Of a stretch of DNA of 64,000 nt, positions 38,565-51,000 are shown in pieces (position 1 is the first letter of the stretch; every line of letters begins with the position of its first letter). The notes beneath the pieces were generated by a model that was not told where the DNA came from, made no database searches, and was given only the letters and a program-made list of their open reading frames with translations. The position numbers and the translations under genes were made by a program. The stretch is from Heliopora coerulea (taxonomy: Eukaryota; Cnidaria; Anthozoa; Scleralcyonacea; Helioporidae): contig JASJOG010000074.1 in NCBI GenBank assembly GCA_030142905.1, forward strand, positions 1,376,501 through 1,440,500. Direction: 5' to 3'.

Positions 38565-39773
38565 TTTCGACTGTTCTTTTCATTGCGATGTTAACTCAAC
38601 GCTGTTTTCTGGTTCATGCTTCCTGTACTGAAGTCGAGAGCCTCTCGTTCCATAACTTTCAAGACAGCACTTCTTATTTCATTGCGTTAACCTTCTCGGT
38701 GAACATTTCATTTATTACGTTCGTCTCGTCAGTGGGTCACCATTGTCAGTGAGTCTATGCTTTACACTGCGTGGAATCTTAATCGTACAATTGTCTCTTT
38801 CCAGACGCAAATTCAAACTGAGGAAAAGCACAAGCACACCAATACTACAGTTCCTTGACGAAATGGACGACAGGGCAAAAAATTATGTAATTCTTCGCGT
38901 TCCTTTCCTTCTCCGTGTCATCTAAACTGGTAGTTCTCGGTTTGAGATCTGATATTCCTCAAAGCATTGGTTTCAGCTGACATAATACGTATTGAATTAC
39001 ATTATCGACAGGCTTCGTTGACATCTTTGCCAATAGTTTTTCGATACAGGAACATATGAGACAAGTTCGTACAACGAGCTCAGGACGCACGCCAATTCTT
39101 CGACTTTTTCACTTCCGCATGCATCTCAATAGTTTTGGATTGAAACTGCAGTAGAAATTATTGATGAGTTGAATCATTAATAATTTAAATTCCACGCGAT
39201 CTTCCATACATTAAGCCCACAAGTCGCTGTAACGTATTCCTGGGTTTTATTAACCCGTACTAAACTTGGACTTTCCTTTTTGATAAGAGTTAAATAGTGT
39301 TTTTCCATATACATGGCGGTGGCCCCGGTTCACCTCTGCTTCCTTAATTCCTGTGAAATATCTGCGTAATGATATCTTGATGAGACTGAGGTAAAAAATT
39401 TGACTGCTTGTCACTCAGTGAGGAGACCTGCATAACGGCTATTTGGGTTAAAAAAAGGGAGCCATGTCGTTCATATATTGTATATTTGTTAATAATATTT
39501 ATTTCGTTGAAATTTTGCGCTCTTTGTTTTAAGCTCAGTCATAAGGGCAACATCTTCCCCCCCCCCCCCACAACATCCGTCAAATAAATATGCAAAACTG
39601 GAAGTGACTTACCTGTCATACAGCCAGTGGAATATTTAATTAACCGCAAGAATGAAGGGATAGCCTCAAGACATAAGTGTCAATGCTGGATAATTGTGGC
39701 TCAATTAGGACAGAATAAATTATTTAGTCTGTGATCAGGATATCCCATGATCCCATCTCTCACAATTTTCAAG
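38565..39773. other. Divergent intergenic region TRIM-NHL / RRP7A
   Basis: About 1.2 kb holding both promoters. A C-homopolymer of about thirteen bases lies at 39557-39569. Nothing else gene-like is seen; the open frames at 38537-38925 lack coding character. Confidence 0.5.
39557..39569. repeat. Poly(C) run
   Basis: About thirteen consecutive C residues, 200 bases upstream of the RRP7A start; such tracts are prone to length change and sequencing error. Confidence 0.8.
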
Positions 39774-42700
39774 ATGGCGTCCAAAAACATAGTTTCAGGA
39801 TTTGAGACTATTAAGGTGAAATTTGACGAAAAGCAGGATGCTTACCATGTGCTGTACTTAAAAAGTCACTCTGTCAGGGAAGAAGATAAACGTACACCCA
39901 GTGGAAGGACGTTGTTTGTGCTGAATGTGCCTCCATATTGTAGCAAGGTTGGTGCTATTTTACTCATTAAACCATGCTTTAGTTCTAGTATGTCAAGAAA
40001 CCCACTACTAAGTAACACCTTGTTGATAACTAACTTCTTCAGACTTCTCTTCGAGCCTTGTTTGGATGCTGTGGGGCTGTTCAAAGTATATATATCCAAA
40101 AGCAACCTGGTCAAGTCTGTAAACAGCTGTCTAAAAAGAGTTTCTTTTCAGACCAAATAACCAAAATAACGGTATGTCTTGATTAATCTTATTTTGAAAT
40201 TGTAGAAGGGGAACATTAAAGCATGAAACTTCAAATATTATACACCCAGTCCATCAATCACTTTTCAATAATAATGCTTGGTGGATATTCCATGTTCCCC
40301 TAATTGCTTCAGCACACTTTAAACCCTGTACAAAATATACACCAGGGCCTTTAAAATGGTCAGCCATAACCTGCACATGCAATATTATACCAAAACTCAT
40401 ACATGTAACACATTTCTGACAGAACATTGCAACATAAATGGAGTCAACTGTACTTTGAATGATATCTCCAACCTCAAAATGTGTCTGTTACATGCAAAAA
40501 GTCCAAAACATCCATAATTGAAAAACGTTGACTGACCAGAGCAGGCCAATCGTAAGCAAACCTGTGCTATATGCTGCAATGGTTGCACCTTGATACAGTT
40601 AAAAGTTTTATTATTTATTAATACACTTAATGAAAATGTTAAACCTGTGAAAATTTTCAACTTAGACTATGCAAAATTCAGTCCAGTGTATCCCAGTGCA
40701 AGACCTTTTATACTACAATCTGTTGAATAAAATTGGTTGGTATTAAACAGAAAAACACAGATAGGTCACCACAAGCAATAATGAATATATTCCCCACTTG
40801 TTAGTCCACCTTCACACTAATTTATCTTCTTGTACTACATAAATTACTATTTTCATTTTATCATTGTTTATCAAGTTATGCCATATGTATATTGACAATT
40901 CTATAAAATAATTAAATAAATCTCTTTAATTCCATTTTAAGGGGTTTAAAGTGGCTTATGTGGTGTTCAAAAGTGATTCTTCATTACAAAATGCTTTGCA
41001 GTTAGACAGTTCTGAAATCAGAATATTATCAACAGAGGAAAAACCTGTTGTAACTGGAGTGAAAAGTAAGTACTTCGTAATTTTCTTGCTTGTGTATCTC
41101 TGTGAAGGGCAAGTCTTGTCTTCACTGAAGTTGCTAATGAAAAAATAAATGTAAAAAAATGCCAAAACATTACAGAGTCTAGTACAAAGTATTGGCTGTA
41201 TGGTAATATAGATGTGGCACATTTGCAACAAAATATTTGTAAAGTTATTTTAAATGCCATGTTTTTTCTGTCATTATGGTTCTCCATATAAAAAAAATTC
41301 CTGCAGTAATTATAAATGAGTACCATAGAGTAAGATTGAAATTGTTTTTGTCATCACATTTGTCTTAATTATATTTTATTTTTGTTTGACAGAGTGGTGT
41401 AAAGAATATGCTTCAAAGTATCCTGACCCTGAAAAACTTCAGAAAGAGATTGACGAGTTTATGCTGGAATTTGATCAAAAGCAAGAAGAGGTGGGTGAAC
41501 GTGATCTAGATTTTTTTTCCCCATATATTCTGAGTAAGGTTTGTTGGATGACAACTTGTCCCAAGAAACGTTACCCATTTGGCATATAAAAATTTATTTC
41601 CATATTAATTTTGCAAAAAATGTTAAAAATGAATAACAACAAATTAAGGAAAAAGGTAATCACAATCTGAAACAATTTTTTTTCACCTTGGTTAAGAATG
41701 GATTTCAGCAGTGGCTGTATACATGTAAATTTGTTACTTACATGCTATAAGTACCATAAGCCAATCTACCTTGTTGCACTTCTGAATGATTCTGCTTGGA
41801 AAATTTAGGAGAAGGAAAAGGCAAAAAGAATGCAATCTGAACCAGATGAAGAAGGTTGGGTTACAGTTGGTAAAGGTGGTAGAAAGCCAGGAGCTACAAA
41901 GGTTGATATAGTTGAACTACAGGAAAGAAAAAAGAAGAAAAAACAGAAGGTAAAGTACTGTAAACTTAAATTCTGATTGGACTTGATGATTTTTCTGTAT
42001 TTCTTCAGCAGATTGCTGGATATTGTGACTGAAGAGGTACTTTGGAGTTAAGAATGTTAAAATATATTTCAAATGGATAATTAAACTAGTGACTATAAGA
42101 AATTGTTTTTGATAAAGATCAATAAGAGTTGATCGTATGTTTGCAAAATGTTTGAAATATCACAATTGCATCACTGTTTTGTGAGATGAATACTTTATAT
42201 CTAAACCAATTTACCATCAAAAGTTAGTCTGGTAATACTTCCAGATATACATGTGATATCTCCCAAATACCACAAATCACATGATATTTTTGTCCTAAAG
42301 AACTGAAATAAAGGGATTTAATACAGTTTTAACAAAAAGTTCAAGAAAAAAAAGACAGTGAAATACTGTAGATTGTGACAGATAAATCTCAGTTGAAGAA
42401 AGGACTTATGTGCATGTTAAAACCATTAATTGCTTTTCTCACTATTTGATAGCTCTACAGTACATGACCTTAACTTTCCATTGCCTGTCCTAATTACACT
42501 TGCTTATTCAAGACCTTCATACTGTTTTTCAGGCATTGCTCTACTTTTACAACTTCCAGCAACGAGAAACAAGAAGAGAATGTGGGTTTAATGATTAATG
42601 TGATTTCTATTTGGCTTAATTTCATCAGGACTATCAAATTCTACTAACTTGTGTCAAACTATCATTATTTATTTCTTTATTATGTTTGAACTTTTTAGAT

Positions 42701-42784
42701 ATTGCTCAGCTGAGAAAAAAATTTGAAGAAGATAAAGAGAAAATTGCTAAAATGAAAGCAGCTAGAAGATTCAGACCATATTGA
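39774..42784 (+). CDS. RRP7A: RRP7A, ribosomal RNA processing protein 7
   Basis: Nucleolar small-subunit processome factor (UtpC-associated) needed for 18S rRNA maturation. Seven exons: 39774-39947, 40043-40171, 40942-41065, 41393-41490, 41809-41949, 42533-42581, 42699-42784; 266 residues. RRM-like domain from RTLFVLNVPPYCSK through GFKVAYVVFKS; then WCKEYASKYPDPEKL, DEEGWVTVGKGGRKPG, a lysine-rich linker, and the RRP7 C-terminal helix LRKKFEEDKEKIAKMKAARRFRPY-type ending, read here as QLRKKFEEDKEKI then RRFRPY. The start is placed at MASKN because of its AAGATGG context; nine codons upstream another in-frame Met exists. Ends 240 bases before the ATPAF2 start, same strand. Confidence 0.95.
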
Positions 42785-43023
42785 CATCTTAGTTCCCTTC
42801 ATTAGGGTCTAACCAGTCTCAAGAACCATCATATAGTATTAAATAAGAGTCTTGTAAGAGTTAAATAAGGTGGTAATGGTAATGAGATGATGTACAGTAG
42901 GCTCAGTTTTTGCCTGCGGTGTTCTATATAAAACGTGATCTCATGGTGCGGTTACACGACGTATGGCATCGTATTTTGTAAATATTCTTGGCATTGTCAC
43001 AGCGCATTGTGCTTCATTACATC

Positions 43024-46000
43024 ATGTTTTCGTTGGTGCTTCGACGATTCACAGTCCGTTTTATCCAGTTTTCGTCAACTAAACAAGCTGCACGTTTTGC
43101 GCTTGCTGCAGACGAATGTAGACGCACTTTCGCGTCCTTCAGAGGTTAGTGGAATATTTATTATTATAACCTGTGCTCTACTGAAATTATTCAGCTTAAC
43201 AACTTTTTTATTCAGTTTGATTTTTTTTTCCTGTTTCATTTAATACAGACAGAAAACGATTTTACGACAAAGTTGATGTTGTTAAGACGAAAAGTAAGTC
43301 AGTTTCCTCCCTTCAGATTACCGTTATACCTGTAGAATTTAAATCATTAATGACGTTTAGCCAGGATTCTCCATAATTGTGAGAATATTTGTTTCCGCTA
43401 GCTAAAAATAATAGATAAAAAGTAGATAAAAAACTAAGCTTTCGGACAATACCTCCATTGGAAACAATAAATACTCATAATTAAAGTTGAATTGATTCAG
43501 TATATCAGCATTACCTACCAGCTACTCTTGAGCTGAAAATTCTGATCTAATTCTACTTGGAGTCATATGCATACCCACAATTTCTTGAAGGAAATGCTGA
43601 AAATATCAGATTGTTAATAACTAACATTTTAATCCAGCTTTAGTGGCTCCCCTGGGAAAACCACTATGGGTTGACATTGCCCAACTTAAAAAAAGTTTTG
43701 CCTGAAATGAAAGAAATAAAATAACCAGCAAATTGAGGCAGTTACATTATTCTCAAAATCATCCAATGTCAAAATAAATTTGCTAAATATATATCAGTGA
43801 TCAGTTAGGCAGACGAATGCATCTAATCCACCTGGATAAGGCTGGAAATAGTATTACCTGCCAAATTGACCAACAAAGCTAGCATTTTGCTGGACTAGAT
43901 ACCTGTTGAAGGATGTCTGTCCAAGCATTGGTGGATGTGACAATTCACCCCCTTAAATGATTGAGCCATTGCCATTTAATAATTGAGCAAATTACTTATA
44001 TGTAAGTGGATTTTTATTATATCAGTTACTTCATTTTAAAGAAGGCAAGTTTCCATTGTTGGTTATCATAATTATGCTCTTATAGATGGCTATCTGGTAA
44101 CTCTTGACACTAAAGCAATCAAGACACCCCATGGGAGGTTTTTGTGTGTTCCTTATAAGCCATTGGCTGCAGCACTTTCTGTTGAATGGGATGCACAAGA
44201 GGATCTGATAAAGCCTGAAACAATGCATTTGGTAATTACTGATAGTTTGTTAATGTTGTTAATAGATGAAAACAAATTAGCTGCATGGTGTTGAAAGAAA
44301 AGGAACTTTTTAGATATTTTAGATTTAAATCTTTATTGTAAATAGAAATGGTACTTGTAGTAAATAAAATATGAGCAGCTTAACTATATGGGATTTGCAA
44401 AGCAAGCCATGGTAAATCCCCCCCAGTTCAGAGAAAATTAATGTTGTATTTTAACGTATAAGTGCACCTAAACATCCATATAACAAGGAAAAGTTTATAT
44501 GAATTAGGATGATTCTGTATCTGATTAACAACTATTAATTTTGACAGCATCAGATTGAACCATTAGATGGTTATGGATAATCATGTTTAGAAATTAATGG
44601 AGATCAAATGAGGCCATTTGTTGGAGGGAAAATGTTTTGTAATGATGTCTGAGCTTTTGTTGGAGTAGAAGTTCATCTGAAACTAAAAAGGCTCAAAGAT
44701 TACAGTTATTAACATATAGATAACAAAATCTATTAAATTGGCTAAGAGTTGTTAAAATGTAAATGTGTTGAATAATGAGAATAAAGTCAATTTGTTGCAC
44801 TCCCATCTGGTATTTGTGGCTTATTTCCCCAAATATGAAGGGCTTTTCTTCAATTGTTTGAACACAGTACTAGTTTGACTACTTAGTCAAACTTTTTTCA
44901 TCAATTAGAGTATAAAGGGGTTCATTAATTTTTTGAAATTGCTTTTAAAAACTCAATATTTCCTTTATTGGTTTTATAACACTCAGCTGTCCCCTTAAAT
45001 CTTGAATTTGGGAAAGCACTTAAACTATTGCTTGTGTTTTAAAAAACTAATATCACTTAAAAATGTGTCCTTTCAATAGACTGGCTTGGTAAACACAGTA
45101 ATAGATGACCCTCTTGGAAGGACAAAGGGTGCACGTGTAGAAAATGTTTTGGAGTATTTGGCAACAGACACTGTATGGTAAAACAAATGTAAATGGTCAT
45201 ATTTATCAGTAACAGAAATTTTATTGTTTGCTACTATGTTGCTATAAGTGAGTTGGAATGCACACAAGGATTGTTTCCAACTACATTGATTTTACCAGCC
45301 ATCAAGCAAGAAATGTACTCTGGTGAATTACACTGGAGTATGTTTGTTGCTCTATTTCTTAAAGTTGTTGGCTTGTAATGGTTTTTACTGGTCATTAAGC
45401 AACACACAGTATTTTTACTGGGGAAGAGACAAAAACAGGTTACACGAATCAAATCATTTTTGCCTGGAAATGTTGCTTTTGTCTTACTACCAGCTGGTCA
45501 TCAAAAGTGTCTTATCAGTTAACACAACAAACAAAATTGCATCCAAGTGTCACTTCCTATGCATGATCAATGCAATTTAAACATGTATTTCTAGTTTAAT
45601 GTAAAGTTAAACAGAACTGTGGAACAATAGCATTTTTATTGTTTTAGAAGCTGAAAGCTAATAAAAGTTTTTAGACAATTACTTAGCTCAAAAGGTTGTC
45701 TCCCATTGACTCAGACATTGCTAAAGTAAAATAATAGAATTGTTATTGAATTTAACCCAGGTTTGCTTCATAAAATGCTCCATTAGGATTCTGTTCTGGC
45801 TAATACTTGAAAAGTATCTACTAGTTGAATACACTTTCGATGACTTTATTCACCAGAGACGTATTGGGGGGAAACGGTTAATTTTTAAAGCTTTGCATTA
45901 TGTGTTAATTTTATAGCTTTCTCTCAGAAGAGCCAATAGAACTGTTAACATTACAAAGAAAAGAGTGGGGTCCATTATGGGAATGGTTTAATAAAAGGTA

Positions 46001-47428
46001 AATCCATGTCTGTAAGACTGCTGTATGCTGCTTATTGTATAAGTTTATTTCTGCTTGGATATGGTTATGATTTTTATTTTTTTATCATGTTAAAATTTTT
46101 GAACTATAGACTTACATGTAGGAAGTATATCAACATCATACTTTCACTTCAAACAATCTGATGGCTTTGTAATGTTGCTAAACTGATTGATATTAGGGTG
46201 ATATTTTGGCCAAAATAATGATAGTTTCAGCCAGATTTGCAGAGAGATACTGTTGACTTGCCTTCTGAGTTAAAGCCATTTTTACTTCTGGTAGTTCTAA
46301 ATTATGCATACTATTAAAGACCATTGTTAACCCTTTTTAACTTTTTAGATTCGAGGTTACCCTCACTCCCACCAGTTCACTTTTAGTGGACATTCCTGCA
46401 GACTTGAGGACTACAATGAAGGATTACATAATGAGTTTTAACAAGTGGTCACTGACAGGTTTGGTATTAATATTGTAAACAGAATTACTTTGTTATCAAA
46501 ATTATGTTCAAAACCCATCAATGAGCAAGGGTACACTTTAGAATTTTATTCTACAAAGTAGGGGCTGACCTTTATGGGTTAAAATAGATAAATAAAAACC
46601 AGAAAATATTTTAAAAATATTTCAAATATAAAAATAGAAAACATTCCTGTTTCTATCGCAACATGCTTCTTTCTTTGATGAATGGCCTTTGCTCAAGACA
46701 TTGGATTTCTTTGAGATCAGTCACAGCAGTTACCAACTTTTAAACTTTTTACTTTATGCATTAATGTATTAGCATCTTCAGTGGTTGGTTTAATATTATT
46801 GATTTGCACCATTCCAATCTTACAGTATTCTAAATGAAAAGATTTGTTTAAATTGTCAGACTACAAACCTAACTTAATCCATTAAGGGGTGAGGGCTTAC
46901 TTTAGTATTCTAGTCTGGCTTACACAAAATCATTTTACTCATCACAGGGATGAGCCCTGGGAATGACAGAGTTAATTTATCTGAATCACCAATACAAATA
47001 TCAGTCCTAAGTACCTATAATATAATTTTATTATGTTTTACAATGACTGCTTTGTTTTCTAATTGCTACCACAGGATTTGAATTTGCTGTGGAATCTGCT
47101 AAATCATTGGTAATATCATGTGCTTTAGCTGAAAAAGAAATATCTGTTGAGAAGGCTGCTTTTCTATCTAGACTGGAAATTGAATATCAGGTAAATGTCA
47201 AGGCATCATTTCATACTCCTTCATAGCCTTCCTGTTTCAATCATTTCAACTGATCATTTTTTTTATGCGAATCAACACTGTTTTTAGATTGAACAGTGGG
47301 GTAATGTTGAATGGGCTCATGAAGTGGATCTTATGGACTTGAGAAGCCGGCTGGCTGCTGCGACTCTTTTCTACCATCTTACAAGTGGAGGCACATTAGA
47401 TAGTCACAAGGATGACCAAGGTTCATGA
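43024..47428 (+). CDS. ATPAF2: ATPAF2 (ATP12), F1-ATPase assembly factor
   Basis: Mitochondrial matrix chaperone that binds the F1 alpha subunit during ATP synthase assembly. Eight exons: 43024-43144, 43249-43293, 44086-44231, 45080-45177, 45917-45997, 46349-46458, 47075-47190, 47288-47428; 285 residues (human 289). The N-terminus is rich in Arg/Ser/Phe without acidic residues for about 30 positions (MFSLVLRRFTVRFIQFSS), a matrix-targeting presequence. Family blocks: RKRFYDKV, IKTPHGRFLCVP, LAAALSVEWDAQ, MHLTGLVNTVIDDP, EWGPLWEWF, GFEFAVESAKSL and a C-terminal EYQIEQWGNVEWAHEVDLMD-like region. The next gene, DRC3, converges on it; 643 bases separate the stops. Confidence 0.95.
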
Positions 47429-48071
47429 CAAATAATGGTTCAGTTCAGGTGACTAACACATTGTGTGACTTCTATTTAATACACTTCACCTCAGACATTG
47501 TTGAACCCCATTCACACAAAAGCGTAAAACCATTTTTAATTATTAAACCAGTTTGGAATAATTAAATACTCCTTTAAACCCTCCAGTGGTATTTTAGTCT
47601 GGCTAATTCCAGTTGATTATACTTTGGCCAACATCAGCCACTTTACTCATCAGTGGGAGACCTGCTTTTCAAACAATGGTGTCCTGTTAATAGTCTTTAC
47701 TCTGGCTCATGGTAGAGGATTTACTTGTCAATGGTCAACCTACCATCAGGAAAGCTGACCAAACAGCCCATACAAGAGTTTTAATACTGTACAATTTTTT
47801 TATTGGTACCATGGCTGAAAGTTATAAACAAGTTCTGTAAAAAGCAGCCACCCGTAAATTAAACATGTTTTAGATATTGCAAGTCAATATTTTATTTACG
47901 AAGTTGGTAGTCACTGAAAAGTGTTGCATTTTTAGGACAGGTTTAAATAAATTATTCTGTAAACTCTAGTTGCTATTGTTGTTTGTATAACAGTTACTGT
48001 TAATAGTATTTACATCTTGAATAATTTTCTTTCCTATATTCTGTAATTGACGCATTTGAGATATTCGGGAT
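47429..48071. other. Convergent 3' region ATPAF2 / DRC3
   Basis: About 640 AT-rich bases with the two 3' UTRs; an AATAA-type word cluster lies near 47945. No gene or repeat recognised. Confidence 0.5.
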
Positions 48072-51000
48072 CTAAATAGGACCACCAAGATCATAGCTCT
48101 CAATTTCATCTCTAAAGTGATCAACAAGGTTGTTAATTTCTGCAACACGTTTACGATTCCTTTTTACTTCATCCTTGTGGATGTTCTCAATCAGGGATTG
48201 CATGTCCTGGTTTGCTCTTGTCATGATTTCATCCTCCTTTATGAAAGTAGAACACCACATATTTACAATCTGGTTAGATTTAACACTGAGCCACAGCATT
48301 GTACTGTACGTGTCAGTTGTATAATAGGTTAATATGCTTGCCTTGTTGTCAATCTTTGACAGTCTTGTTTCATGGGAAGAGCTGACAGCACTCATAACTG
48401 TGTCTTTGTCTACAAACAACTGTTATAAATTATGAGAAGTTAGGCAGGTGTGACTTAAATCTAGAACCTAATTTGTCATTGGGTTAAAAACTAAGTATAA
48501 ACCTATAACAGGGGTTTCTAACAATCTGACTGTTCATATCAATTGGTTATAACTGATGGTGAGTGCAAATGCAAAATGTATTTCTGGTCTGATGGAAAAA
48601 AAAAATTAAAAATAGTGAATAAAAACAATGATTCCTAACTGTCTTATATGACTGACAGTATGTAGCCAAATTACCATCTGTATGTAAACCATATCCTGAT
48701 GGAAAAGGCAACATAGATTGGTACAGGCAGGCACAGACTCTAGTGGTAGGGACTGAGTCTTTTACTGAGGTAGGGAAGACTTAACATAAAGCCTACTTTA
48801 TTGGTGGCCAGACAGAAATAATATGCACAATTCTTGGACAATTCCAAGGTGATAAGTGTATTTACCATGCGCACTTCATCTGGTAGCTCATCAACCAGTT
48901 CGTTCTTCATCAATTTTTCCAATGTGGACACAGCTATATCTTGCAGCTTTTCATTATGTGTTGACTCGAGGTCTCTCATTTGAGTCATGGTGTAAAATGT
49001 CAAGGTAGGATTGATTTAAATATGAAAGATCCATAATAAATTCATTAACACCCCCTATATTGGCTCTTTGAATTGAATCTGGATATAGCAACATGCTTTT
49101 AAGCAGAGGGGAAGACATCTGTTGCTGATGGGTTTAATGGTCCACATACTTACTTTGCACCTGTTGTTCAGGACAGAAATTCCTTTTCAGTTTCTCAAAC
49201 AGCCATGGCAAACAAATGCTCCATGGAGTTCAGAGTGACTGATTTCTGAAATCTAAATTATTTTTTCCTTACCTGCCATAGCAAAGCCAATTTCTGATTA
49301 TTTTTTCCCATCTTTCCCAAGGGTATCCACAAGTATCCCCAAAACAGAGGAGATTGAACTTACAAGTATATATTTTGGGCATACTGGAGTTAAAATCCTT
49401 CAATGTGTTAAAAAGAAATGCTATTTTAAAAGGATATTGGGCACGAATTTGTTCCAGGAATGCAGAATACATGTCTGCCAAGTTTCTTTCAAACTCTTTA
49501 ATTGTTTCCTGGAAATCAATAACAAACAGTAGCTTAGTAAGCACTCATGTTTAAAACATTGAAGTAAAATAACCAAAATTCCTTATTGTACCTCCAACTG
49601 GTCTACCAGCTGCAGTTCCAGTCCCATAAGAGTATCCCACATTTTTAGAATTTCGTCATTTAGTTCACTTGAAAGATGCTCGATAATGAGATTATCATTA
49701 AGGTTAGCCATCTCCTGAAAAACCTGTGTTATAAAACCAATTAAAAAAAAACATGCATGTTTCAGTTTAGTTCCAAGGCAGGGATAAATGTATCAACTAT
49801 CAAATCCATAAGTAATTTATAAGCAAAAAAAAAAACCCAACTCAGTCTGTATTTTGTTCAAACTCAGGAATTTTGGGGCAGCCTGAGATAACAAGAAGAT
49901 CACTATTTCAAATTAAGGTACATTGATCTATATCATGTTTAGTTGATGGATTACTAAAAAACTCTGGTAGTTTTGAGAGAGAATAAGTATGGAATTTTTT
50001 TAACTGTTGAACAAACAAATTGCATGTGAGCCGTGTTCATGTTTAGGTCAGAAAAAAAAATACTATTTTCTGACTTCTCAATCTTTGTTACTTACTTTTT
50101 AACACTCAACACTAATTATGTGCTCATTTTTACATTTAACTCTATGGAATGCCAGATAGGTGCTTCTCATAATCTCACTTAAATACTCTTTATTCATTAC
50201 CTTCTTCTTGTGCTCAGAGTATTCGTGTATGCACTTAACTCCCTGGTTTTTATTTTCTTCTCTGGCCTCTGTGATGCTTGAGAAAAATGAGTTAGTTTCC
50301 TCTTGCCTTTTTTGATGTTCCTTCAATCCTAGGCTAAACATTTCCTGGCACAATGAGAGGAATTTCTCTTTATATCTAAGTTTGGTGAAGGAGGAATAGA
50401 AGGCTAACAAAGGTGAAATAGTTATGGAAGCTATTAAAATATCAGATATATAGCTGAATTTTCAACTGATCCATATACATCACAGGATACACCTGATTTA
50501 ATTACATTACAGCTATTAATTGTGACAGAAGTAGAGATGTGGATGGGAAAACAATGTTTTCTTAAAAAAATTGAGGACTATTCATGTGTTGTCTCCCACT
50601 CTCCTTGATTATGGGAGCATATAATTATCATATTAATAGTTTTCCATCTATTAATTGATGCATGTTTCATCCATTTCAAAAGGATACGTTGCAAGAATAT
50701 CTTCAACTCCTGGTAGAGCAGAGAGTTTTGATGATTCAGGATCATCAGTTAACATGCTATCAAACAGGTTGCTACCATCCATATCCTCAACATAAGCGTC
50801 CTAGAAGATGTTGATGACATGAAAAGATCATCAATTATTATGAATGTTTGGTGACAGTCCTTAAAAATCAGGTGTCGAAAAGATTTTCCTACAGGACCAC
50901 ACCAATACCATTTATGATGGATGAGATGTTCTCACTCTGACTAGTGGTTTGAGCTTTGACTACAGTTTGACAGCACAAGGCAGCTGTCAAGCATGTCAAG

